This document shows, one piece after another, positions 25,101 to 36,903 of a DNA stretch of 64,000 nucleotides (positions within the stretch are counted from its first letter, which is position 1; the number at the start of each line of letters is the position of its first letter). The notes beneath the pieces were generated by a model. That model made no database searches. It was not told the origin of the DNA and saw only the letters and a list, made by a program, of their open reading frames with translations. The stretch comes from Parietaria judaica (taxonomy: Eukaryota > Streptophyta > Magnoliopsida > Rosales > Urticaceae): the NCBI GenBank assembly GCA_954871525.1, contig OX940871.1:20087086-20151085 (forward strand). Reading direction: 5' to 3'. The translations under genes and the position numbers were made by a program.

Positions 25101-26098
25101 CAAAAACTTGGCGAGGTTCGATGATTGACAAGAGATCGTAACAAAAGAAACCCAAACTACTATTCAAGCGTTTCGCGAGGCTTAAACCCTTCTTGCAACG
25201 CTCATGCACTTCGGTTAGCAGACAATCGTACAATTGCAAAATACATCTGAAGACACCTTCTTTGAGTTGCATAGGCGGAACCTCTTCACCTGCACAGAGA
25301 AGGAACATTTTAGAAAGAGAGTTTTATAATGTCATAGCTTACTCTATACTTACCTAATTGCTGTAATTACAGTAGCTAACCATATATAGTTACTAAGTAC
25401 AAGATACTTCCTAACTTTCTATATCTCTACAACCATAAGTCCAGAAGGAACAGAGAAAAAGAAGAGGGCTCTCCCAAGGAGATATTTTCTTTCACAATGT
25501 AACTTACCTAAGGGAAGACTATGATAAAAAAGACGGGTTTTCTCCAAGGCCATTGACTTAGCAATAAGCTCAAGAAAAAACCAAGCCATGGCTAGAACAT
25601 CATCATATACTGGCCCAACACGATAGCCTTTAGCCTGCACAATACATGTATATATATAGCAAATTAATAATTAGGAGTAACAATTATGATAATTGTAATT
25701 TGTAATTAGCAGCCCGGTGTCAATGTACATAATCATTATAACCAAAACCTACAATTACCTTACTTCGAGCCAGGCTTCCCCAAACAGTTGACAAACCTGG
25801 ATACACCGGAGGCTGACGACCACCGAAGTCATCAAAAGCATAGTCAACATAGTTGACTAGAAAGTGATTCCTTTCGGCATCATCAACAGACTCCTGCTGC
25901 ACCCTGCAAAAAAACCCATAAATTGTCAAAAAACAAACCAAATATAATTTACACAAACACAAGAGCATGATTCTGTGAATTCATCATTCACGTAATCAAT
26001 TCCTCACATTGTTATCCGTTCTGAACCATGTAATAGTATAAAACAAGATAACACACCTTGTCACGATAGTAACCATGGCTCTAAAAGCTGCAACCTGA

Positions 26099-26134
<36 letters not shown>

Positions 26135-29100
26135 AAAGATGTACAAAAAAAAACTTATTTGGTGATAGCAGATTATAAAAGATAACTGATATATCAATTG
26201 ACGAAAAACCTAGAAATCAAAAAGCAGTAAGAATTCTATACATAACCTGTAAGGTTTCTCCACCATTTCCAATTAGATGGAGAAGCATGTTTAATATAGG
26301 ATGGAGAAATTGAAGCAAAGCAGTGGAATCGACATTCTTCAAGCTATTGATAGCCTGCACGGAAACTCATGCAATCTTAAAGTCACTCTGTTTGATAAGT
26401 TATATTACATAATTGAAATTGTAGTCATATGTTAATGGAACATATATATAAATCAAAATGCACTAGCTTGTCCCAAGAATGAAAAGAATAATATAAACTA
26501 TTACCTCAAGAAGTTCAGAACCCCATGGGGGGCTTGTCCGTAGAGTGTGCCGGTCATATTCAAGGAAGAAGTCTCTAACGCGTTCATTGATGGGGTACAA
26601 GGAAGAGCAAAGCCTCAGGCGCAATCTGAAGACACTTTTTCCATCTTCCAAATAATCCAACCTCTCCTAAACAATAGAAAATTCAAAAGTATTTTAAAGT
26701 TGGAATATAATTGAATGGTCTTGCATATCGGAAAAAAATGTATAAAAGTCTTGAAAAGAACATCTACATACCCTGCTTGAATCCTGGAGATAATGCGGAA
26801 CAAGCTCTTTCATAATTGGTAGAGAGATCTCCGATCGCAATCTGAAAGAACAAAAAAATCACATGTTTTGAATTCTAGTAATCATAAAACAAAGTAGATT
26901 AAGAACACGAGATAATGTTAGACCCAGACTAATTAGGAAAGTGATTTAGTTACCTATTTTCATTAATTGGTATTATGTATGGGCATTATATGTATATTAA
27001 AACAAAAACAAAAAAGGATTATGGTTTCTATCCTATAAACAAGTGCCTCCATAAAAGTAATGTTTTATGTTTGATAAGTGGAAATTTCCAATTGAAAATC
27101 ATTGGGAGAGTTTCCCGGTCTAACTCTCGAATTAGAGACCGGGGTATTATTTATCAATAACGCGTTCTTGTTTCGGTTTTATTATTCGCTCGGGTCCTAT
27201 AAGCGAAACTAATAAAAAAATTCGTTCTTTTCAACTTATAAGAGACAAATGAATAAAGAAGGGGAATCAGTATGTCATTTACATACTGAGCATGTGTGGA
27301 TAACGGAAGGGCAGCATATCCAATTACTACCTGAAATATGAGTGAAGAAAATCAATTGTTTCAGTGATTCATGAAACTATCCAAAAGCAAGAAGTATCTA
27401 TGGACTGTTAAATCGTACCGGCTTCGGAGCTTCGAGCTTGGTTTGAAGATCAACATGGAAGAAAGTGAACAAAAGGTGATGATTGGGTGTCCATGTAGCG
27501 GGGAGCGAAAGCTTTAGCTCATCGTGGTAGCACGCCACCCTGGCCCCAACGGCAACTTGGGTGTGGGACCACTTCTGGACCGCTGCATTATGCTCTTTTG
27601 GATACATCACCTGCTTAAATGAGCGGTAAAATGAATACTTTGGAATTTATAGTAGGAAAATGTGTAGAAAATATAAGCATCAGATGCTTAGACTACATTA
27701 CAACTATAGTTTTAAAAATTAGAGATACTTTTAGCATATGTTTCATAAACAATTGTAGTAATCAAAAGGAAATATTCTCGTCAAATGAATTTATTCATAT
27801 ATTCTCACAAAATTTTGAAGAAAAACAAAACATTTTCTGGGGAAAAAAATTGAAGCAAAAACATTTTTCTTAGTGTGTTTGGAACCTTAAGAAAAATTAT
27901 AGGAAATAATGTACGCTTGTTATTTTTTCTTCGTTTCGATGTCGTATAAAATATCTTTTTATTATGATTTTCCTAAATATTCTCTTATAGCTCCGTTGAA
28001 AAGCCTCGAGCAAAATTTAGAGGAAGCTAATTTCCTTACTATTCTTTTTTTTATTTGATGTCAAAAAGAAAGATATCTTTTTTATAAATTAACCTTAAAA
28101 TTTTCTTTAATTTCATTCAAATTTTTGAAGCAGAAGTGATCAAATACGCTTGCCTCTATAGGTTGTCTTCGAATATCCGCATCATCTTCTCTTAGTTCAA
28201 TTCGAATGAACACATTCCGCTTGCGACTCAAGGTAAGAGTTAACGGATATACATACAGAAAATGGAAAAGCTGTGAAAAAGGCTCATTTCTTGTCGTTGT
28301 ACAGAAGTCAAAAGCCTGGAACTGGAAGTTAACAGACACCACCAGTTAAAATCAACTAAAAAGATTAAAATAATACTGTTTGTAGATAGAATAAAATACA
28401 CCAATAATTTGCGGCAAGCAATTGAGAAGGAAATATCTTCTCAAGCAAGTGATCATTTGACCCAAACTAAAAATAAAATAAATTAAAACAGAGAAGTATT
28501 ATACTTACATCATCGGAATTATTGTCGTGATTTCGATGGTTTGATCCGTTTACAGGGACATCTCTAGAATCCATAATTCGGTCCGCTTGATCAGTTACAT
28601 CATTAGTCACGCTACCACTCTCAGATATATTTTCCAAGTCAACGTGATCGATTTGGTGCTTTTCGATTTCCAATCTCAAAACACCTTTGACAGGTTTATG
28701 AATTTTGCGTTTGGGATCCTACAAATTTAACGTCATATGAGCAATGTGAGAACTAGAAATTATATACGTTACTGCCATACCAAATAAGAAAGAGCTAATC
28801 GCCCACAGAGCTCGACAGGGAAACATAGTTTATGCTATATCAAGCAGAAAATGTATATATATATATATATATATTGATGCCGAAGGAAAACATAAACTAG
28901 GTATGAAACCAGTAACAGTCATGTTTTTTTCTGACATTTTCAAAATCGGTACTGGTTTTCCTTCGTTTTCTTTAACAGTAAAAATCGGTATCAACTTTTA
29001 TCTCTAGAAACGGTTTTCAGCAATGGTTTTCAAACTTGTACTATTTAAAAAGCTGTTTAGAAAAATTAAAACTAATTTTAACAAGAAACAAAAATTCAAA

Positions 29101-32100
29101 TCGAATTTATATGTCCAAATTCCAGTCTTCTCCATATCAAAATATCAAAAAATTTAAAACTAATATTTTCTAAATCATACTACACCCCTAAAACTACACC
29201 GGTTTTCGGTGTGGCCCAAAAATTGGTAGCGATATCAAAACTGATACAGGTATAAAACAATTAGAGGTTTTTTTATCCTAAAACCCGGAATTTTCCGGTT
29301 CCAATGGCTAAGCCAGTTTCTGGTATAAAAGTTTCACCTTTAAACCCTGAAATTGACTGAGATGATGGAAGGTAGCAACAAGTTCAAAGCATAGCCTTCA
29401 AAGAAAACAGAGGTTATGAGAATAACCTCTTCGTATTTCGTACCTGAAGTGAGTCCTCCGTATAGCTCTCTTTGACTTTATTCAAGTTTGATATCTCCAC
29501 TATAACAGAGCTTCCACTTGAATAACCCAGCTTTCCGTCTAAGGTGAGCTTTGAAGAAGGCTCAAAAACACCATCGTGAGAACTTGAACCAGTCACATTG
29601 GGAGCAAGAGGGCTGCTCGGGGAAGCAGACCCAACAGAAGCTGCAGTAATGCTGTTGTCAAACAGTGAAACAATAGCCCACGCGAAGGACTCTCGGTAAG
29701 GCATTATTTGAGACCACACCTGCAGTTTCTGCTTCTCTCTCTCACTCAAGTGAACCTGAGATACAGACAGTGTACGAAATGTAACTTTAGATCGTATGAT
29801 TAGTTTCCTGGACTAGAAAGTTAGTTTTTATATGTCTACTACTGTTGTAACTACTGAAAATCTATTTCAAAGGTGTTTTAGGAACAAATTTAGTATCAGC
29901 GAAGCGTATTTTACAAAAAGGCAATTTCCTAGCCCTCTAGTTTGTATGTCTGTAGTTGTATTTTTGTTCGTTAGGGGTATTTTATGTATTTTAGGTCGAG
30001 GGTTATTAAAGGGTATCTAAGTCGTAAAAGGCGCTCACCATTAGGGTTAGCCTTCATGTTTTGATTAGTAAAAAAATCCTATTAAATGTCATTGAGGAAT
30101 TTTCCAGGTCTTATTCTAAAATTAGAGACCGGGGGTTACGTTCATCAGTGAGAATGGGGTTCTGGATATCTTAGATGTTTATACTCGGCAACTAGATATG
30201 CAATGTTCCTCTGTTTGACCAAGAAAACATGAAGAATCAGTGCAGTTCTTTGCATGGAAAAAACTTACACAAGTGCAGTGAAATATTTTGTTTCAACTTA
30301 TATTCTCCATTCAAAACATGTAAAAAGGGAAATACTGTATATTGGCAGATCAATATAGTCACAATTAATAAAGAAAAAATGTTGGGACATCACATACTGG
30401 CTCTTTACGTGAATAGACAGAAGGAGTAACACCGCCTTCCTCGGTGGCATGCCTCTCCAACTGAATCAGTAGACAAACTGATGATGAGGGGGCATCTAAA
30501 TAAAAAGTCCCTCGAGTTTCAGATGCGACATTTCCCTGTTAAATACAAAACAAACAATCTAAATACTAAGTCTATGATGTGACGTCTATAAAATTTTAGA
30601 GCTGTCAACATTAAAATAAAACTAGAAGTGGTATGTTCCTATGACTTACATCTTGTGCTTCAGTTGGTGACACCCGGAAATTGAAATCTTCAGATAGCTT
30701 TTCTCTTCTGTCCCTATTGTATAAGCAAATTGTCCCATAAAATGGCTCTACACAAAACAGATACAGAGAAAGAGGACATGATCAGAACACCTAGTAAAGT
30801 TTAAAAAAAAGTTGCAATTAAGTGAAAAAAAGTTGAGTAATTGATCAATCATATAGTGTACAACTTACCCAGTACACCTGCTTGAAATGCAAGGGACAAA
30901 ACTTTAACAGATATCTTCAATCCACTGAGGCCAAGACAAATACATCAGATTTGAGATATATATAATATACACATTTACAATACTCTTTTATAGGAACAAT
31001 TTGTAGGTACTGCGTACTGTGATATAGGAGTTTCCGGAATCCTTTGACAAAATATCGTTGACCTTTCATTTTCCCAGTCAAATGCTGGCTCATAAGCCGG
31101 TAGTGGGGATTGCCCAAAATGCTGCAAACATTTTTAATGATTAGAGACTCATAAACTAAAATACATATGACCCATTTGAACAATATATTAAGTAGTGCAA
31201 AGTTATGATTATTTTATTGTGATGAGTGAGAAGCAAGTCACCTCAGCAAATTGCCTTCCTGACGTGCTTGGCACATCATCATCGGTGGTATCATCAGCCT
31301 TTGTACGCCTTACACTAGCAAGACGCATCTCTGTGGAATAAGTGAACGAATTTTTTTCGTAAACCATACAGTAAAAGATAATACTACAATGTGACAAACG
31401 GTAATAAATAACACAAGAATATTAATAAAACAATTCGTTATACAGCTACATTTGTATACTCCACTGATTTCAACTTTTGATCTCAGTATGACATTTCCGG
31501 GTGACACAAATTCCGCAAAGTAAAACACCCATTCCGTGGTATCCTAACAAAAACAAGCTTAATCATTGCGCGTCCTAACAGATTTCAGCACTCCCCCGCT
31601 CTTCTAAAGGGAAACCGAAAAACGGCATGAGAAAATAGTCATGAAGTATCATTCTTCAACCAAGGCTTCGATGCATCGATAAAGTGAAAAACACCCTCTC
31701 ACTATGTAATATAATGGATTCACAAAGCACAATCTTAGCCTTCCACCAAAGATTTCCCACAGTACCATCTTAAAACACCATGAACAACATCAAAGCTCTC
31801 TTTACCACTATATCTATCTATCTATCTATGTATGTATATATATATATATACACACACACACAAGCACGAAATGCATTTGGCTTTGAGTTTACCAGTCTCG
31901 ATGTCCGTGTCAGGTCCTTCGTAAATCTGGTTCTGGAACGTGACCGGACCAACGCTCTCGTAATGCCCGTACTTGTTGTCGTCCTTCACCAAGTCCGCCG
32001 AGTAGCACTGCACCAGCTCCTTCAGATGCGGCCATTGCTCCAAATTCTCCTCCATCTTCAAAAAAAAGCAACAAAACTCAGCACAAAAATGGAGCCAAAG

Positions 32101-32196
32101 CTCAACTCCTCTCGCATGCAGGCGGCCGGACATTACCTTGCTGTGCCATTTGCCGGTCGCCGGAGCAGCGTCCCGGCGAGGCCGGAGGTGGAGCAT
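16156..32196 (-). CDS. SPK1: SPIKE1, DOCK-family guanine nucleotide exchange factor for ROP GTPases (30 exons, 1799 aa)
   Basis: Exons on the minus strand: 32137-32196, 31893-32055, 31242-31330, 31018-31121, 30869-30924, 30650-30747, 30398-30535, 29444-29755, 28509-28718, 28148-28321, 27419-27610, 27287-27330, 26772-26841, 26505-26666, 26247-26354, 26057-26094, 25759-25903, 25508-25634, 25096-25289, 24528-24658, 24228-24303, 24028-24138, 23738-23920, 23494-23637, 22829-23002, 22290-22637, 21515-21847, 18115-18300, 16731-17705 and 16156-16410. All join in phase to 5400 nt. The product matches plant SPIKE1 throughout: a C2-like DHR1 region near residues 410-570 and the catalytic DHR2 region from about 1340 to near the C-terminus. 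SPIKE1 activates ROP GTPases upstream of WAVE/SCAR and ARP2/3 actin assembly and has been linked to ER exit sites. Intron 21 has a GC donor. Intron 27 (18301-21514) contains a whole LTR retrotransposon. Length is close to the Arabidopsis protein (about 1830 aa). Confidence 0.95.
18667..19010 (+). repeat. 5' LTR of the non-autonomous element
   Basis: 344 bp with TG...CA ends. A TATA-like stretch (CTATTTAAGAGAGC) lies about 130 bp before the end and would be the promoter. It matches the 3' LTR base for base as read. Confidence 0.9.
19034..21145 (+). CDS. Long ORF of unknown function in the non-autonomous LTR element (703 aa)
   Basis: The first ATG after the tRNA primer site is at 19034. The frame stays open across the whole internal region and stops 40 bases inside the 3' LTR (TAA at 21143-21145). 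The N-terminal 60 residues look helical and charged (leucine/arginine/glutamate-rich), and the rest is rich in Gly, Ala, Glu and Arg and looks disordered. I see no gag fold, CCHC knuckle, protease or polymerase motif. The base composition is GC- and purine-rich, unlike the surrounding intron. Antisense frames of 307 and 271 codons overlap it and are probably by-products of that composition. It may be a degenerate gag-like protein, a captured host sequence, or a true element-specific protein. Confidence 0.6.
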   Translation: MEELADIFRELREGLLAINAEHYTRLRAIVEAAYPVTTTVQEVEVEEAKREADLMQPKEALAEMVSETLTGVVSPLTVTVEPTTETVEEGPKLALEPMLNISRPDLEFLDLGAQRSGGAPAKGVENGGGAFAKMGGDTMAGFSLEGVEATGGCEVLSRASQGADRECDPPDRKVAAVAVIPAVAVVAGELLGGLAAGDEGAAREKPRAGERLWAKKALMGQESMLGCGGLLTPAGLHQSGPKLEKLGHRGGSSLSIGARAGSDLKATAGDGELAGDGGGAATVVVGGKRGSVAVAEENWAAGEQIKEKKALMGSEGKLGPKGMHMQTWPTPRPKHGACSSMSRGSPRRRRGSEPWSLGQRRRRPMVVRRRSGRRVDQRRALAERTTRWKAIDCVEALDHVSLIKTTMHEPWTVYVKEKVVWATSTVAQVEARKELQSEQVVMKTGPEVLSTKSMECATVAELRSKWAFGEGDSALGNKRKMQIGEDDSRSSNQGKTAEDPIAPYPFTKNMNDGKWQKSGCLAGCFLSSPDLAVISPGGMDSEGGVVRPIGGGELVDGGGGTTGGDTTRLVGCRETEENFGDSGLLHSRLTKGLLGDFNRGIGLGDLLKKGCSTRDIGWIFEGGVIGRSKGSRELETDELGRATMRTFKPEAREVKIERNCGVNSRASFTMPWRINTVFELEDKLKVEKGSNDTAPEFRITSFI
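21106..21449 (+). repeat. 3' LTR of the non-autonomous element
   Basis: 344 bp, identical as read to 18667-19010, preceded by the polypurine tract and followed by the ATATA target duplication. Confidence 0.9.
26097..26136. repeat. (GAAA)n microsatellite in a SPIKE1 intron
   Basis: About ten tandem GAAA units directly upstream (minus-strand sense) of the exon at 26057-26094, where they form the CTTT-rich polypyrimidine tract before the acceptor. Confidence 0.9.
27107..27180. repeat. Dispersed intronic repeat, copy B
   Basis: Shares GGTCTAACTCTCGAATTAGA, a following GACCGGGG block and TTCTTGTTTCG with copy A at 4741-4810. The related upstream DNA begins near 26916 with TGTTAGACCC. Confidence 0.55.
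30094..30165. repeat. Dispersed intronic repeat, copy C
   Basis: A more diverged copy with CCAGGTCTTATTCTAAAATTAG and GAGACCGGGGG, again within a SPIKE1 intron. Confidence 0.45.
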
Positions 32197-32780
32197 CGCA
32201 GATCTAGGGTTTCTTCTCTCGCTGGCTGTGAGAGCTTCAGAGTGGCGAGAGAGGTGTTGAAGAAGAGAGAAAAGCCATGGATTCTGAGTGGGATATTTGG
32301 TAGATCTAACTAAACCCAAACTCAAAGCAAAATAAATTCACACGAAATTCATTTAAATTAATTTAAATAAATAAATGATTTTGGAGGAGAGAGAGAGAAG
32401 AAGAACAGTGTGTGTGTCTGTGTTTGTTACTCGGAAGAAGTCAACTTTGAGTCCAAGGAGAGAGAAAGACAGGGAGACCAAAATGGCCTGTTTTATTTTA
32501 TTGGATAAATATTTAAATATTAATATATGGTTTTGTTTTTTCGTTGTATTTTGGGAGTATTGTCTTTTTTTGGTTTTTTTAATGTCCGAAACAATTTGCT
32601 TATTTTAGAATTGTAGGGGTAACGGTAAAAGTATCTAATTTTTTGAAAACTACGTTAGTAAATACCCAATTACAATAGAACAAACAAGTCCGTCTATTTT
32701 TTGTTGAAATTAAAAAAATTAATGAAACGTCTAAATTTGATTAAAAAATTTATCAATAAAGATATGCGTTGTTTGTATAT
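32197..32780 (-). promoter_or_regulatory. Upstream region of SPIKE1
   Basis: The stretch between the SPIKE1 ATG and the Harbinger element. Near the gene it contains a leader with CTAGGGTTTCTTCTC (a common plant 5' UTR motif) and, at about 32380-32480, purine-rich GAGAGAGAGAGAAG and GGGAGACC-type sequence. Farther out it becomes AT-rich. No TATA box was pinned down. Confidence 0.4.
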
Positions 32781-33441
32781 CCCCGTTCACTTGGGTGTAA
32801 TCGGGCGTAATCGTCCGTAATCGTAATAAGCACAACTATTTATTACGATGTTCAGTTATGATTACAAAAATATTCACCGTAATGCTAATTACATTGTAAT
32901 TAAAAGTCCCTATTTTGATGGAATGGGCATTACAAAATTCACGTACTGTAATTGTGATTACAATTCCACCTCTTTTTTATTTTTTCTTAAATACCCTCAA
33001 ATAACTACTACCCTTTACTCCATTTGCTCCACTATTCACGTGGCATCTGACCACTTCTTTTCTCACCACTTTTTCTCCCCCACTCTGCTCACGACTCCCT
33101 CTCCTCAGTCCTCACTGACTCCCCTCTTCTTCTTTCTTTCTCTCTGTAAATCACTCCCAAACATTGTAATTCTCATCTCTAGTTACAAATCCTCTCTCCT
33201 AAGCTTGGTGAAGGTAATGTTCGACTTCTTCATTTCTATTTTTTCTGCTATTTATTCTTGCTTCAAATATTATCTCTCACAAAATTATCTTCTTGATCTT
33301 TTTTGTTAGCTTGTCAATACAAATAGAAACGATTATTATCTAATTTGCTCCATAATTTTTTTAAGAGGATATATTTTGGGTGATTTTTTTTTTTAATCTT
33401 TTGATTGTACCCAACTATGCTTGTGTTGGTTTATATATCAG

Positions 33442-35017
33442 ATGAACGATTCAACTGACTTTGCAAATCAAGTCAACAAAAAATCCAGGTTCGTTTCTTA
33501 TAAACTATGTGTTTATATTATGTATAAATCTCCAAGAATATTATTTGTGTAGATGACTTCTAGCTGCTTGTTATTTCACCAATTATTATCTAATCTATGT
33601 GTGTTGTGTGTTAGTTGCTGTTGTTTTTTATTTTTTTATCTAAGAACAAGCAATAATATTCATATAAAAATATTTGTGTAGGTGGAGGAAGACAGTTTTA
33701 GGCTCACTGTATTTCCAATGGATGAATGTTTTGCATTTAGTTGAGAGATTTATGAATACTCATAAATCCAAAATAGAGAAGAGATCTTTAAAAGAACAAC
33801 TCTATGTTCTTGATGTGTTTGTCAATAGAGATATTGTGCATCATATTGCATATGAGAGTGATGTTACATGTTTAAATCAACTTAGATTGACTAGAGATAC
33901 ATTTATAAAGCTGTGTGGTGCACTGGAGAGTAGAGGTGGACTGAAAGCTGCTCGATATTTACAAGTTGATGAACAAGTAGCTATGTTCTTACATATACTA
34001 GCACATCATGAAAAGAATAGAGTTGTCAAGTTTCGGTTTTTAAGGTCTGGAGCTACAGTGAGTAGGTATTTCCATAATGTTCTTCGGGCAGTCATATGCT
34101 TACATAAAGAGTTATGGAAAAAACCAGAACCGGTGCCTTGCAATTCAACTGATGAAAGATGGAAATGGTTTAAGGTAATAATTTTAGCATGGTTAATATT
34201 TATACAGTAATTCATTTTAATACTTATATAATAAACAATTTTTTTAATAGAATTGCTTAGGGGCCTTAGATGGAACTCAAGTAAGAGTAAGACTTCCGGT
34301 AACAGAACGAGCAAGCTACCGTAATAGGTGTGGGGACATAACTACTAACGTGTTAGCTGCATGTACACCAAATATGGAGTTCGTTTATGTTTTAGTTGGT
34401 TGGGAAGGCTCCGCGCATGACGGTAGAATATTGCGTGATGCTCTCCGTAAGAGAAGCGGTTTACGAGTTCCTCGTGGTATGTTATTGTATCAATATTTAT
34501 TATTCATAATCTACATTTAGTAAGAGTTTTTAATTAGATAAATTTGATTTTATTTTGAAAATTTTTAGGTCAATATTACCTAGTTGACGCTGGATTTTCC
34601 AACGCGATTGGATTCCTATCCCCTTTTCGACGAACACGATATCATCGAAGTCAAAGAAGAGAAGGAAGTCTTCCCCATGATCGCTTTGAATACTATAATT
34701 TTAAGCATGCAGCGGCTAGGAATGTAGTTGAGAGATGCTTTGGGGTCTTAAAAAGTCGTTGGGCAATTCTTAGGAGTCCAGCATTCTATCCCGTGAAGAC
34801 TCAAAATTATATTATATATGCATGTTGTTTGCTACATAATTTCATCAAGTTACATATGTCTGAAGAAGTTATAGGGACACTGTCGAATATAGAGTCCGGC
34901 CAGCCATCTTCAGATGAATTTATAACGTCTGTTGAAATTTCCTCTGAATGGACTACATGGAGAAATAACTTAGCGCAAGAGATGTATAACGACTGGATCG
35001 TTCGACGATCAATGTAG
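33442..35017 (+). CDS. PIF/Harbinger DDE transposase (4 exons, 404 aa)
   Basis: Exons 33442-33488, 33682-34174, 34251-34476 and 34569-35017 join in phase (1215 nt) with good GT-AG borders. The first exon supplies the ATG; the second, read alone, has no ATG near its start. The product has the helix-turn-helix-like N-terminal part and the DDE_4-type nuclease core: ALDGTQV carries the first Asp, SAHDGRIL the second and ARNVVERCFGVLKSRW the catalytic Glu. There are no stops or frameshifts. Family knowledge: the enzyme excises and inserts the element at TWA sites together with the Myb-like protein. It resembles host HARBI1-like genes, but the nearby Myb-like gene and terminal repeats show it is the transposon copy. 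Confidence 0.88.
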
Positions 35018-35189
35018 TTTAGTATCTTAAGTTTGGTTGTTTGTTATTCTTGGTTTGTTTAATATTACCAACTCAATCTTTCTGTATGAATATGATTGTT
35101 TATTTGAAATTTAATTAGTTGCAAATCTGATTGTTGTTATAAGATTTAATGTGTTGTTGTACTTTACTGTCTATAATTCTAATTATAGG

Positions 35190-36184
35190 ATGGAGATTTT
35201 AAATAGCCAAAAAAGTCCAGGACAAAATAAGAGGTTTTGGAATGAAGATGAAGACAGAATTCTCATTGAATCTTTGTTAGAAATAAATGACGAAGGAACA
35301 TTCAAAGCGGATGGAAGTAACTTCAAGCCTGAGCATCTTCGAGCTCTCGAGAAGAAGCTACATGATAAATTGCCCAACTGTGACAAATTAGCTAAACCAC
35401 ACATCGAGTCAAGGTTGAGGACTTTCAAAAACAACTTCCAGGTTGTGCATGAAATGTTAACAGGGCCTAACTGTAGTGGATTTTGCTGGGATCCAGACAG
35501 AAAAACCGTAACTGCTGAAAAATCAGTTTGGGATGAATATCTAAAGGTATGTTCATTCAATTTTTTTGGTTAAGTACTTATTTATTTACCATTATTTTGC
35601 TAATAATTTAAGTATTAATACAGAGCCATAAGGAAGCAGCACCTTTCAAGACTAAAGCTTTTCCTTATTATGAAGAATTGTCCATGGTTTATGGCAAAGA
35701 TCGTGCAACAGGACAACTTGCTGAAGATATAGAAGATATTGTTGACGACATTGAAAGAGAAAGAGAAAAAGAAAAAGAACGAGAGCAACGACGAGGTGGA
35801 TTAGATGGTTTGGGAACTGAAGATGGTACTTTTAATGAAAGTACTACGACGGGAAATGACAATATGAACCAACCAAAAAGATCGGCTAAAAGAAAGAGAG
35901 ATTTGGGAAATTGTGAAGCCAAAGAAGATACTTGGATTCTTGCTAATGCTATCGAAAATGCATCTTCTCGCCTTAGTGATGCAATCAGTGACAATCAAGA
36001 TCCGAATGTTAAATATCTTATGCGTCTTGGAGGTGAATTAGAGAAAACGACAACTTTGACTATTTCAGAGTGCGATAGAGTTGTTGAGATACTTATGCAA
36101 AACAAGGAGAAATTATTTTATTTCTTCGGCCTTTCCACGACTCGAAGAGATGCTTGGCTGCAAAAGCTTCTCTATGACTGTTAG
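35190..36184 (+). CDS. Harbinger Myb/SANT-like DNA-binding protein (2 exons, 305 aa)
   Basis: Exons 35190-35546 and 35624-36184 join in phase (918 nt). The N-terminal half is a Myb/SANT-like domain of the plant transposon type (starting near RFWNEDEDRILIE, with a later FKNNFQVVHEML and SGFCWDPD segment). Then come an acidic, Glu/Arg-rich stretch with EREREKEKEREQRR and a KRKR-type nuclear signal. In this superfamily the second protein binds the element ends and helps bring the transposase to the nucleus. It starts 172 bp downstream of the transposase stop codon. Confidence 0.85.
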
Positions 36185-36903
36185 AGAATTTGGTATTACT
36201 ACTATCTATATTATTATATTTGATTGGTTTATGTTAATATGTTTGAATGTTAGAGAATAGTTTGGTTTGATATGTTTGAATGGTCTTATTGCAGGTTTTA
36301 ACAACCTCCAAAAAAGCTGGAACCAATGGCTCTTCAATCACAAATGCAGAGAGAGTGAAGTATTTCAAAAAGGACGAAGACCGTACATTGGTTGAGCTTT
36401 TATTTATATTGGAGGATAGTTTGTGTTAACTTTTTATTATTTTGCTGGACTTGGACCTTCTTGTGGCTTGTGTTCTGCCACTGACTCTCTACACATGATG
36501 ATTAAATTGGAGGCTAGTCGTCTTTTGTTTTGTTTTAAATATGGAAAGAAAAAATTAAAGAGAGTAGAGTTGTCACAATTTCAGTACACATTAGATTCAT
36601 TCGGCATTCTACCATATTCCGATCCTAAACTTTGAATAGAAGTTTACAGAGGGCACGTGAATATGTTATTATTTAATAAAAAAAATATATATATAAAATT
36701 AGGGGTATTTTAGTAAAATAGTTATTGATTACGTTGTATATTGTATCCTAGTAAACACCGCAATGAGCATTCCTTTCTTCATTACAACGGTTCAAGTAAA
36801 CACCGTAATCATTTACGATTACGATTACGATTCAAGTCTATTACGATTACGATTACAATTACGATTACGATCAATCAATTACCGCGAAGTGAACGCCACC
36901 TAA

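Larger units (their letters stand above)
32781..36900 (+). mobile_element. PIF/Harbinger DNA transposon, apparently autonomous (about 4.1 kb)
   Basis: The right end, read inwards, is GGTGGCGTTCACTTCGCGG, followed outside by TAA (36901-36903). The left end has the matching core CCCCGTTCACTTGGGTG from 32781; its outermost bases and target duplication are blurred. Subterminal regions are full of ATTACG/CGTAAT units. Inside are the two genes typical of the superfamily, both intact and on the plus strand. It lies between SPIKE1 and the Tat retrotransposon. Confidence 0.85.

Noticed and set aside
33674..36184. Host HARBI1-like and Myb-like genes
   Set aside because: Adjacent position, shared strand and bracketing inverted ends identify them as a transposon pair.
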